Of a DNA stretch of 64,000 bases, positions 7,119-14,707 are shown in pieces (positions within the stretch are counted from its first letter, which is position 1; each line of letters starts with the position of its first letter). A program made the translations under genes and the position numbers. Source of the DNA: Streptomyces curacoi (lineage in GTDB: Bacteria > Actinomycetota > Actinomycetes > Streptomycetales > Streptomycetaceae). The stretch lies in NCBI RefSeq assembly GCF_001513975.1, contig NZ_KQ947986.1, positions 660,713-724,712 on the forward strand, given 5' to 3'. The notes under the pieces are model-generated. The model was not told the DNA's origin. It worked only from the letters and a program-made list of their open reading frames with translations, and searched no databases.

Positions 7119-9163
7119 GAGTCTCCTTCCGCTGGGGTGCCGGAGGGGCCTGCGGGGGGCTTGGGGTGGCCGCCACGCGTCGTGGCGGGCGATCCCCGGC
7201 CGGCTGGGGGGTGCGGGCGCTGAACAGGGCCCGGGGGTTCGGGGTGCTTGGCGGCGTCGGGGTCCTGGAGCACGTCGGGCGGTACAACTTCCTCGCCGCT
7301 GTCCGCGCGACTGGCCGGGCCCGCGGCCCCGGGGCGCCGCAGGTGCGCAGAGGCTCCGAAGCGCTTGCTCTCCATGGCCTCCACGGCGTCGGGGTGCGGT
7401 ACCCGACCGGGCGGCTCGGCAGCCCCGGCACCGGGGTGCCGTACGGGGCCCGGTGCGGGGCCCTTCGCCGGTTCACCACCGGGCTGGTTCTTGGCGGGCT
7501 CACCACCGGGCTGGTTCTTGGCGGGCTCACCACCGGGCTGGCTCTTGGCCGGTTCACCACCGGGCTGGCTCTTCGCAGGCTCACCGCCGCGCGAGCCCGT
7601 CACCGCATCTACGCCGAGGGGAACCGTCGCCGTCTCGCCGACGGCGCTCTCCCCGGAGCCATCCGTCCGCGGTCCGGCCCTGGGCCCGGCCTCCAGCCTG
7701 TCCTCCTCCGGCTGCTCCTCAGCGCCCTCCTCGCGCTTCTCCGCTGCCTTCTCCCCCTTCTTCTCCACCGGTTCCTTGTCCCCCTTCTTCTCCACCGGTT
7801 CCTTGTCCCCCTTCTTCTCCACCGGTCCGTTCTCCCCCTTCTTCTCCACCCGCTTCTCCGGCCCACCCGGCACCCGTGCCAGCTCCGGTGACGCGGTGTC
7901 CAGCGGTACCGACCACTCCCGTACAAGGCCCAACTGCACGGCCTGTCGGGGCAGTACGGCGTCCAGGAGCCAGTCGGCGGCGACGCGGACGCGGTTGCCG
8001 GGCATCGCGGCCAGGTGGTAGCCGCGGGTGACGGCGCCCGCCGCCACGCCGGACAGCGGGATGCCGAACGGGTTGGCGGCCGCCTTGACGCCGCCCAGGT
8101 CCACGGCGAAGCCCTTGTCGCGGTGGCGGTAGGGGCGCCGCTCACCCATGCCCAGCGACGCGGCCACGCTGTGGGCCACGGCCTTGCCCTGCCGCCAGGC
8201 GTGCTGGGCGGTCATCGGCGTGTACTGTCCGGGCTTCTCCAGATCCGGTACGGCGGCCCCGTCCCCGGCGGCGAACAGCTCGGGCCGGCCCGGCACCTGG
8301 AGGTGCGGGTCCACGAGGAGGCGGCCCCGTTCCATGGGCAGCCCGAGCGACTCGGCGAGCGGATCGGGCCGTACGCCGACGCACCACACCACCGTGCGGG
8401 TGGAGACGAACTCGCCGTCCGTCAGCAGCACCCCGCTGGGCGTGGCCTCCTTCACGGAGGTGCCCATGCGCACGTCCACGCCCCGCTGCCGCAGCACCCG
8501 GTCGGCGGTGCGCGACAGCCGCTCGTCCAGCTCGGGCAGCACGCGGTCGGCGATGTCGAGCAACAGCCAGCGCGGCCGCATGCCCGATCGCAGGGGCTGT
8601 TTGCGCACCTGCGAGTCGGTGAACAGCTGGCCCTGCGCGGCGACCTCCGTGCCGGTGTATCCGGCGCCCACCACGACGAACGTGCACCGCGCCGAGCAGT
8701 TCTCGGGATCGGCGGCGGCGGCCAGCTCCACCTGCCGGGTCACGTGGTCGCGCAGATACAGCGCCTCGGGCAGGCCACGGAAGCCGTGCGCGTGCTCGGC
8801 GACGCCGGGGATGGGCAGCAGCTTGTTGACGCTGCCCGCGGCGAGGATCAGCCGGTCGAAGTCCAGGACGCCGCCGTCGCCCTCGGGGCCGGTGTAGTGC
8901 ACGGTGTGCTCGTCGAGGTCGATGGCGTCGGCCTCGCCCAGTACGAGCCGTACGCGCGGCAGGGTGCCGGACAGCGACACGGTCACCCGGCGCGGTTCCA
9001 GGATGCCGGCGGCGACCTGGGGCAGCAGGGGCAGATACAGGAAGTAGTCGGTCGGGTTCAGCAGGGTGATGTCGGCCTTGTCCCGGGTGAGCCGGGACAG
9101 GGTACGGGCCGCGCGGTACCCGGCGAATCCGGCGCCGACGATCACGATGCGGGGTCGACTCAC
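7115..9163 (-). CDS. ndh: Type II NADH dehydrogenase (NAD(P)/FAD oxidoreductase) with long repetitive C-terminal extension
   Basis: 682 aa; normal NDH-2 proteins are about 400-470 aa. The FAD site (IVIVGAGFAGYRAARTL) is at the N-terminus, the second NAD(P) Rossmann motif (VVVGAGYTGTEVAA) is near residue 165, and GDGAAVPDLEKPGQYTPMTA follows near 300. The enzyme would oxidise NADH and reduce quinone at the membrane. From about residue 435 the sequence becomes disordered: EKKGDKEPV repeats, an acidic stretch, then GGEPAKSQP/GGEPAKNQP repeats and a proline-rich end. The GTG at 9163 precedes SRPRIVIVG directly. First gene of a coupled three-gene unit. Confidence 0.82.
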   Translation of the reverse strand: MSRPRIVIVGAGFAGYRAARTLSRLTRDKADITLLNPTDYFLYLPLLPQVAAGILEPRRVTVSLSGTLPRVRLVLGEADAIDLDEHTVHYTGPEGDGGVLDFDRLILAAGSVNKLLPIPGVAEHAHGFRGLPEALYLRDHVTRQVELAAAADPENCSARCTFVVVGAGYTGTEVAAQGQLFTDSQVRKQPLRSGMRPRWLLLDIADRVLPELDERLSRTADRVLRQRGVDVRMGTSVKEATPSGVLLTDGEFVSTRTVVWCVGVRPDPLAESLGLPMERGRLLVDPHLQVPGRPELFAAGDGAAVPDLEKPGQYTPMTAQHAWRQGKAVAHSVAASLGMGERRPYRHRDKGFAVDLGGVKAAANPFGIPLSGVAAGAVTRGYHLAAMPGNRVRVAADWLLDAVLPRQAVQLGLVREWSVPLDTASPELARVPGGPEKRVEKKGENGPVEKKGDKEPVEKKGDKEPVEKKGEKAAEKREEGAEEQPEEDRLEAGPRAGPRTDGSGESAVGETATVPLGVDAVTGSRGGEPAKSQPGGEPAKSQPGGEPAKNQPGGEPAKNQPGGEPAKGPAPGPVRHPGAGAAEPPGRVPHPDAVEAMESKRFGASAHLRRPGAAGPASRADSGEEVVPPDVLQDPDAAKHPEPPGPVQRPHPPAGRGSPATTRGGHPKPPAGPSGTPAEGDS
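7485..7605 (-). repeat. 27-bp tandem repeats (GGEPAKxQP) in the NDH-2 tail
   Basis: Four to five 27-bp units (containing TCACCACCGGGCTGGTTCTT on the plus strand) encode the nonapeptide GGEPAK(S/N)QP. Units differ by only one to three bases. Confidence 0.88.
7740..7860 (-). repeat. 30-bp repeats (EKKGDKEPV) in the NDH-2 tail
   Basis: Repeated units (CTTCTTCTCCACCGGTTCCT on the plus strand) encode lysine- and glutamate-rich EKKGDKEPV/EKKGENGPV segments, a second independent repeat family in the same protein. Confidence 0.85.
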
Positions 9164-9373
9164 GGTTGGCCTCCGGCCTTTCGATGGCTCACTCGCTGTC
9201 GCGTGTCTCGGGAGCCTTCCGCGTCCCCCTGGTCAGGGCCGCCAAACGTCGGCGCGGACAGCCCCGGTCGCCGGCACGTCCGGCCCGGACGCCCGGTTTC
9301 CGGCCGGGCCGCCGGGTACCCGGAACGGCGACAGTCCCCCGCCGCTGACGCGGCAGTCCCGGAGGTGCCCCCC

Positions 9374-10330
9374 ATGCCCGAGTACGGCTACTTCCTGGCG
9401 TGCGAGGAGTTCCGTCCCGCCGACCTCGTCGAACAGGCGAGGATGGCCGAGCAGGCCGGATTCCAGTCGCTGTGGATATCGGACCACTACCACCCGTGGA
9501 ACGACGCGCAGGGCGAGAGCCCGTTCGTGTGGTCGGTGATCGGCGCGCTCTCGGAGGCGGTGTCGCTGCCCATCGAGACGGCCGTGACCTGCCCGACCGT
9601 GCGGATCCACCCAGCGGTGGTGGCCCAGGCCGCGGCGACCTGCGCGGTGATGACGAACGGCCGCTTCCGGCTCGGCGTCGGCACCGGCGAGGCCCTCAAC
9701 GAGCACATCCTCGGCCATGTCTGGCCGCCGGCGAGCGTCCGCCTGGAGATGCTGGAAGAGGCGATCCTGATCATGCGCCGGCTGTTCTCCGGCGAGGAGA
9801 TCAGCCACTACGGCAGCCACTACCGGGTGGAGAACGCCCGCCTCTACACGGTCCCCGACGAGCCGGTTCAGATCGACATCTCCGGCTTCGGCCCGGCGGC
9901 GACCTCGCTCGCGGCCCGCGTCGGCGACGGCTACATCACGATGATGCCGGACGAGGAGCTGGTCACCCAGTTCCGCAAGGGCGGCGGGCACGGCAAGCCG
10001 GTCATGGGGGGCACGAAGGTCTGCTACGGCACCGACCGCGACGAGGCGGTACGCACCGTGCACCGGCTGTGGTCCAACCAGCTGCTGCCCGGCGAGATGG
10101 GCCAGATCCTGCCCTCGCCGCGCCATTTCGAGCAGCTGGAACCGCTGGTCACCGAGCAGATGGTGCGCGAGAACACGGTGTGTGGGGACGACGTCGACGA
10201 GCACGTCTCCGCGCTGAACGCCTTCGCCGAGGCGGGCTTCGACCGGATCTACGTCAACCAGATCGGCCCCGACCAGCGCGGCTTCTTCGACTTCTACCGC
10301 ACGAAGGTGCTGCCGCAGCTGCAGCAGTGA
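9374..10330 (+). CDS. F420-dependent LLM-class oxidoreductase (F420-dependent glucose-6-phosphate dehydrogenase-like family)
   Basis: 318 aa, a luciferase-like TIM barrel. The N-terminus (YGYFLACEEFRPADLVEQAR, then ISDHYHPW) and the segment FRLGVGTGEALNEHI match the subgroup related to F420-dependent glucose-6-phosphate dehydrogenases. It is expected to transfer hydride to or from coenzyme F420; the substrate is unknown. The ATG at 9374 is preceded by GGAGG at good spacing; the open frame extending back to 8015 overlaps the NADH dehydrogenase on the other strand and is not coding. Nineteen bp separate it from the enolase-superfamily gene, so the two are probably one operon. Confidence 0.82.
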   Translation: MPEYGYFLACEEFRPADLVEQARMAEQAGFQSLWISDHYHPWNDAQGESPFVWSVIGALSEAVSLPIETAVTCPTVRIHPAVVAQAAATCAVMTNGRFRLGVGTGEALNEHILGHVWPPASVRLEMLEEAILIMRRLFSGEEISHYGSHYRVENARLYTVPDEPVQIDISGFGPAATSLAARVGDGYITMMPDEELVTQFRKGGGHGKPVMGGTKVCYGTDRDEAVRTVHRLWSNQLLPGEMGQILPSPRHFEQLEPLVTEQMVRENTVCGDDVDEHVSALNAFAEAGFDRIYVNQIGPDQRGFFDFYRTKVLPQLQQ

Positions 10331-10349
10331 CGAAGGGCGGGCCCACTCG

Positions 10350-11441
10350 ATGAAACTCCGTCTCCCCGTGGTCTCCGTCTACACCGTGCCCACCGACGCC
10401 CCCGAGGCGGACGGCACACTCGCCTGGAACTCCACGACCGTGGTGATCGCCGAGGTGACGGCGGGCGACGCGACCGGCACCGGCTGGACGTACGGCCCGG
10501 CGGCGGTCGGGGACTTCCTGCGCGACCACCTCGCACCCCTCGTCGAGGGCCGTGACGCCCTGGACATCCCGGCCGCGCACGAGGCGATGTGCCGAGCGAT
10601 CCGCAACGCGGGCCGCCCGGGCGTCGCCGCGTGCGCGATCTCGGCGCTGGACATCGCCCTGTGGGACCTCAAGGCCCGCCTCCTGGAACTGCCCCTGGCC
10701 CGGCTGCTGGGCGCCTGCCGCGACCGCGTCCCGGTCTACGGCAGCGGGGGCTTCACCACGTACCACGACACCCATCTGGCCGCGCAGTTGAACGGCTGGG
10801 TGCACGGTCAGCACATTCCGCGCGTGAAGATCAAGATCGGGCAGGACTGGGGCCGCGCGGTCCCGCGCGATGTGGCCCGGGTCCGGGCGGCGCGCCAAGT
10901 GATCGGCCCGGCGGCCGAGTTGTACGTGGACGCCAATGGCGCCTACACCCGTAAGCAGGCGATCCGCGTCGGCCACACCCTCGCCGAGAACGGTGTCGGC
11001 TGGTTCGAGGAGCCGGTGTCCTCGGACGACCTGACCGGTCTGCGGCTGGTCCGTGACGCCCTGGTCTGCGACGTCACGGCGGGCGAATACGGCTACGACC
11101 TCCCGTACTTCGCCCGGATGATCGCCGCGGGCGCGGTCGACTGCCTCCAGATCGACGCCACCCGCTGCGGCGGCCTCACCGAGTTCCTCCGCGCCGCCGC
11201 CCTGGCCCAGGCCCATGGCCTGGAGGTCTCGGCCCACTGTGCCCCGCACGCCCACGCCGCCGCGGCCGCCGCGCTCCCCAACCTCCGCCACATCGAGTGG
11301 TTCCACGACCACGTCCGCGTGGAGGACATGTTCTTCGACGGCGCCCTGGACCCCACGGGCGGCTCGGTCACCCCGACCCAGGGCATCGGCCACGGGCTGA
11401 CGCTGAGGGCGGAGGAGGTGCAGCAGTACCAGGTGGCGTGA
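10350..11441 (+). CDS. Enolase-superfamily (mandelate racemase/muconate lactonizing type) enzyme
   Basis: 363 aa with a capping domain (1-130) and a (beta/alpha)7-beta barrel. The catalytic signature is present: VKIKIG (KxK base), then metal ligands in LYVDANGAY, WFEEPVS and TAGEYGYD, the DATRCGG segment, and SAHCAPHAHAAAA near the C-terminus. These enzymes remove a proton alpha to a carboxylate; sugar acid dehydratase or epimerase activity is plausible but the substrate cannot be read. It lies 19 bp behind the F420-dependent oxidoreductase, suggesting a short two-step oxidation and isomerisation or dehydration route. Confidence 0.85.
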   Translation: MKLRLPVVSVYTVPTDAPEADGTLAWNSTTVVIAEVTAGDATGTGWTYGPAAVGDFLRDHLAPLVEGRDALDIPAAHEAMCRAIRNAGRPGVAACAISALDIALWDLKARLLELPLARLLGACRDRVPVYGSGGFTTYHDTHLAAQLNGWVHGQHIPRVKIKIGQDWGRAVPRDVARVRAARQVIGPAAELYVDANGAYTRKQAIRVGHTLAENGVGWFEEPVSSDDLTGLRLVRDALVCDVTAGEYGYDLPYFARMIAAGAVDCLQIDATRCGGLTEFLRAAALAQAHGLEVSAHCAPHAHAAAAAALPNLRHIEWFHDHVRVEDMFFDGALDPTGGSVTPTQGIGHGLTLRAEEVQQYQVA

Positions 11442-11525
11442 CCGCCGACGAACGCCAAGCCCATGAACGGCCCATGAACGCCATGAGCGTCGCGTGCACC
11501 CGCACCGGCATGTACCGGCGCCCCC

Positions 11526-12581
11526 TCACGTCCGTCGCAACGGCGACCGGCCCCGACGTCGCAGGCCGGCGGTCAGCACGGCACCCAGCCCGCCGACCAG
11601 CATCCCCGCGCCCATCCGGCCCCGGTTGCGTGACACCCATTCCTGCGGGCTGCGGCCGACCGCCTCCTCGTCGAAACGCCCGTGCGCCCCGAAGTCCCGG
11701 CCGTGCGGCCCGTCCGCCGGGGTCCAGAGGTTGCCCGGCCCCGCGTGCTCGCCCTCGTCCTGCTGGGCCTCGAAGCCGGTCCTCGCCAGATACCGGTCCA
11801 GCAGACCGGGAACGACCGCGTTGGCGATCAGCGTCGCCACGGTGGAGCCCCCCACCCAGTACTCCCGGCGCCGCCCGTGTCCCGCGGCATGCACGATCGC
11901 CCGCGCGGCCACCTCCGGCTGGTACACGGGCGCCACCGGCCGGGCCCGCCCCGGCAGCCGGTTCAGCACCCAGTCGAACTGCGGGGTGTTGACGGCGGGC
12001 AGCTGCACCATCGTCGTACGCACCCGGCTCCCGTCGCGCAGCAGCTCGCACCGCAGCGACTCGTTGAACCCCTGAATCGCGTGCTTGGCCCCGCAGTACG
12101 CCGACTGCAGCGGAATCCCCCGGTAGGCGAGCGCGGACCCGACCTGCACGATCGTGCCCCGGTCGCGCGGCAGCATGTGGCGCAGCGCGGCCCGGGTGCC
12201 GAACACATAGCCCAGGTACGTCACTTCGGTCACCCGCCGGAACTCGTCCGGGGTGATCTCCGTGAACGGCGCGTAGATCCCGGCGAAGGCGTTGTTGACC
12301 CAGACGTCGATCCGCCCGAACGCGTCGGCGACCTTCTGGGCCGCGTCGTCGACGGCCTTCGCGTCGGCCATGTCCACGCTGACGACCAGCGCCTCGCCCC
12401 CGGCCCGCTGCACCTCGTCGGCCGCCCCGGCGAGACCTTCACGGCCCCGGGCCAGCAGGGCGACCCGGTCGCCCCGCGCGGCGAAGGCCACGGCCGCGGC
12501 CCGGCCCACGCCGCCGCTGGCCCCGGTGATCACGACGGCCCTGCCACGCCCGGGCAGGGCGAGCTCCCACGGCCTGCGCAC
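11526..12581 (-). CDS. SDR family oxidoreductase with C-terminal membrane segment
   Basis: 351 aa. The N-terminal classical SDR domain has TGASGGVGRAAA (cofactor loop), NNAFAG, and the active-site pair around VGSALAYRG and YCGAKHA. After about residue 235 a family-specific extension follows, ending in a hydrophobic segment (MGAGMLVGGLGAVLTAGLRR) that may anchor it to the membrane. Substrate unknown. The start is GTG 12581, 6 bp behind the small membrane protein gene, so the two are likely co-transcribed. Confidence 0.8.
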   Translation of the reverse strand: MRRPWELALPGRGRAVVITGASGGVGRAAAVAFAARGDRVALLARGREGLAGAADEVQRAGGEALVVSVDMADAKAVDDAAQKVADAFGRIDVWVNNAFAGIYAPFTEITPDEFRRVTEVTYLGYVFGTRAALRHMLPRDRGTIVQVGSALAYRGIPLQSAYCGAKHAIQGFNESLRCELLRDGSRVRTTMVQLPAVNTPQFDWVLNRLPGRARPVAPVYQPEVAARAIVHAAGHGRRREYWVGGSTVATLIANAVVPGLLDRYLARTGFEAQQDEGEHAGPGNLWTPADGPHGRDFGAHGRFDEEAVGRSPQEWVSRNRGRMGAGMLVGGLGAVLTAGLRRRGRSPLRRT

Positions 12582-12587
12582 GGCGTA

Positions 12588-13109
12588 TCACGCCCGGTGA
12601 TGCGGCTGCTCGGGGTCGATGTCGCCCGGATGCGGCTGCCGCGCGCCGGGGGTCTCCGGCGGCACCGCGCCCGTCGCGCCCGTCCCGGGCGGGCCGGGCG
12701 GCATCGGCGGGTACGGCAGGCCGAGCCCACCAGGCGGACCGGCCGGGGCGGTGCCGCCGATGGTCCGTCCGGGTGCGGCGGGCCGCTCGGCCTCCCGCTC
12801 GGGGGTCGGCCGGGACGCCGACGGGCGTGCCGCGCCCCGCAGCGCATAGGCCACCACGCCGAGGATCACCGCGGTGATGAGCGCGGCGGCCCAGTCCGGC
12901 AGCCCGGCGGCGAGGCCGAGCCCCAGGGCGAGCGCGAGGGCCGCGCCCGCGTACAGGGCGACGGCGCCGGACGCGGCGTACAGCATGGCCCGTCGGCGCT
13001 GCCTGCGCGTCTGCTGGCGCAGTTCGTCGCGTACGGTCTCGCGGGCCACCTGCGCCAGTTCGTCGACCAGTTCCTTGTCCAGGTGCTCAAGGTGATCCAA
13101 GCGTTCCAT
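12588..13109 (-). CDS. Small membrane protein, Holin-X/DUF1469-like
   Basis: 173 aa. A charged N-terminal helix (HLDKELVDELAQVARETVRD) is followed by two hydrophobic segments (about residues 40-90, LYAASGAVALYAGAALALAL and AAALITAVILGVVAYAL) and a proline/glycine-rich tail (PPMPPGPPG). This is the layout of actinobacterial phage-holin-like (Holin-X) proteins, which are not true holins as far as is known. The ATG at 13109 is chosen because upstream codons are not conserved-looking and GGGTAC rather than a ribosome site precedes the longer start. Confidence 0.6.
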   Translation of the reverse strand: MERLDHLEHLDKELVDELAQVARETVRDELRQQTRRQRRRAMLYAASGAVALYAGAALALALGLGLAAGLPDWAAALITAVILGVVAYALRGAARPSASRPTPEREAERPAAPGRTIGGTAPAGPPGGLGLPYPPMPPGPPGTGATGAVPPETPGARQPHPGDIDPEQPHHRA

Positions 13110-13249
13110 GCCCGCCGAGTACCCGTACAGGCGTACGCATAACGGGCCTCCGTCACGGCGCGTACCGGCGCGTGAGCGAAGTTCGCGGCTCTGCGGGGAT
13201 ACCGTGAAACGATCTCCCTTCCCGGCCGCCCCCAACTAGGCTCGTCCGC

Positions 13250-13597
13250 ATGGAGATTCTGGGAGCCACGCTGCGCGTCTGCGTCGACGACCTGGAGACC
13301 GCGGTCCCCTTCTACGAACGCCTCGCGGGCGGCACAGCCCTCCGCTTCGAACGCGGCGGCGTCCAGGTGGCGGCGGTCGGCTGCTTCCTGCTGATGAGCG
13401 GCCCGGAGGCCGAGCTGGAGGTGCTGCGCAAGGTGGCGGCGACGATCGCCGTCAAGGACGTCGAGGAGGCCCGCCAGGTCCTCAGCGAGCTCGGCGCGCA
13501 CATCATCGCGGGTCCGGTGCCGACTCCGGTGGGCCGCAATCTGATCGCCATGCATCCGGACGGGGCGGTGTACGAGTACGTGGACCGTCAGGCGTGA
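13250..13597 (+). CDS. VOC (glyoxalase-like) family protein
   Basis: 115 aa, a single vicinal-oxygen-chelate module of two beta-alpha-beta-beta-beta units (GATLRVCVDDLETAVPFYER, and a second half ending AMHPDGAVYEYVDRQ). Function cannot be inferred beyond binding of a small molecule or metal. Confidence 0.75.
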   Translation: MEILGATLRVCVDDLETAVPFYERLAGGTALRFERGGVQVAAVGCFLLMSGPEAELEVLRKVAATIAVKDVEEARQVLSELGAHIIAGPVPTPVGRNLIAMHPDGAVYEYVDRQA

Positions 13598-13720
13598 CCG
13601 TTCGCCGACACGATGGTGTCGGTGAACAGCGCCCCGGCCGGGCACGACGAAATTCCGCGTGGGGTTCCTCCTCGCCGACGTATCGTCGGGGCTCGGCGTC
13701 GGCGACACGGGAGCGAGGAC

Positions 13721-14068
13721 ATGAGCGAGCGGCACACTTACCGGGTGATTGTCCGGGGCACCTGGGACGGGCTCACCGACGAGGCCCGGGTGCGGCTGCT
13801 CGCCGAGGCCGCCGAGCACGGTCTGACCAGCATGCGGTTCACCGAGGAGGGGTCGCTCTCCTACGAGCCGTCGCCGCTCAAGCACTTCTCGATGCGGTAC
13901 GTGGTGGTCTCGGACGCGGCGGACGGCGAGGAGATGGCCGGCGCGATCGCGGAGGACCGCGCGCAGACCGCGCTGCGGGAGCGGGGCTACGGCTTCCGCG
14001 ATCTGAGGTCGACGGTCACGGACCTCGACACGATGAAGATCAACCGGAAGTCCGCATCTCGACGGTGA
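13721..14068 (+). CDS. Conserved small protein, DUF6204-like
   Basis: 115 aa (MSERHTYRVIVRGTWDGLTD), a compact alpha/beta protein common in Streptomyces with no known function. The ATG at 13721 follows GGGAGCGAGGAC. The 3' end runs 29 bp into the oppositely oriented acetyltransferase gene. Confidence 0.65.
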   Translation: MSERHTYRVIVRGTWDGLTDEARVRLLAEAAEHGLTSMRFTEEGSLSYEPSPLKHFSMRYVVVSDAADGEEMAGAIAEDRAQTALRERGYGFRDLRSTVTDLDTMKINRKSASRR

Positions 14069-14594
14069 TCGCCCACCGCTCATGGTCCCGCCAGGCCCCG
14101 TCGACGTAGAGCATGTTCGGCGAGAAGCCCTCCAGGCGGAAACCGCAGGCCCGGGCGAGGGCGATCGAGGCGGCGTTGGCGGGCTGGACGTTGATCTCCA
14201 GCCGGTGCAGCCGCATCGGCCCGAAGGCGTGGCCCACCACCAGGTCGAGCCCCTCCCGCATCAGTCCGCGCCCGGCGGCGTGGGCGAAGGCGCCGTAGCC
14301 GAGCGCACCGCTCTGGAAGGCGCCCTCGACGATGTTGTTGATGTTGATGAACCCGGCGATGCCCCCGCCGTCGTCCTTGGCGCAGACCAGGAACCCCGCC
14401 TTGGCGGGGTCCTCGATCAGCCGCCCGGCATAGGCGGCGTAGGCCGCGGCGCTGTCCGGCGGGAAGAGCCACGGGTGGTGCAGTTCCTTGCTCTCGCGGA
14501 CCCGGGCGGTGAACTCGGCACCGTCCTCGTAGGTGAAGTGGCGTATGCCCACGCGGGGGCCTTCGGCGAGGTAGCGGGACGCGGGGTGAGGCAT
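14040..14594 (-). CDS. GNAT acetyltransferase (RimJ/RimL-like)
   Basis: 184 aa. It has the acetyl-CoA fold of ribosomal-protein-type N-acetyltransferases: FLVCAKDDGGGIAGFINI (strands 2-4), a GYGAFAHAAGRGLMREGLDL pyrophosphate-binding region that departs somewhat from R/QxxGxG/A, and HRLEINVQPANAASIALARA toward the C-terminus. Target unknown. It converges with the DUF6204-like gene and overlaps it by 29 bp. Confidence 0.8.
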   Translation of the reverse strand: MPHPASRYLAEGPRVGIRHFTYEDGAEFTARVRESKELHHPWLFPPDSAAAYAAYAGRLIEDPAKAGFLVCAKDDGGGIAGFININNIVEGAFQSGALGYGAFAHAAGRGLMREGLDLVVGHAFGPMRLHRLEINVQPANAASIALARACGFRLEGFSPNMLYVDGAWRDHERWAITVEMRTSG

Positions 14595-14707
14595 TCCGCC
14601 AGCCTACGACCCGCCGGCCGCGCCGTCTCATCCAGTACGCCCCGCACCGCGCGCGCCGATCACGCCCGTACCGAGGTGCGCCGGCCGCAGCCGGCCCTGC
14701 CGGCGGA

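Noticed and set aside
8015..9373. N-terminal extension of the F420-dependent oxidoreductase frame
   Set aside because: It overlaps the NADH dehydrogenase antisense and the family start with a strong ribosome site is at 9374.
14040..14068. 29-bp convergent overlap of the DUF6204-like and GNAT genes as a sign of a wrong gene
   Set aside because: Both have clear family-like sequence to their ends; short convergent overlaps are common in compact actinobacterial genomes.
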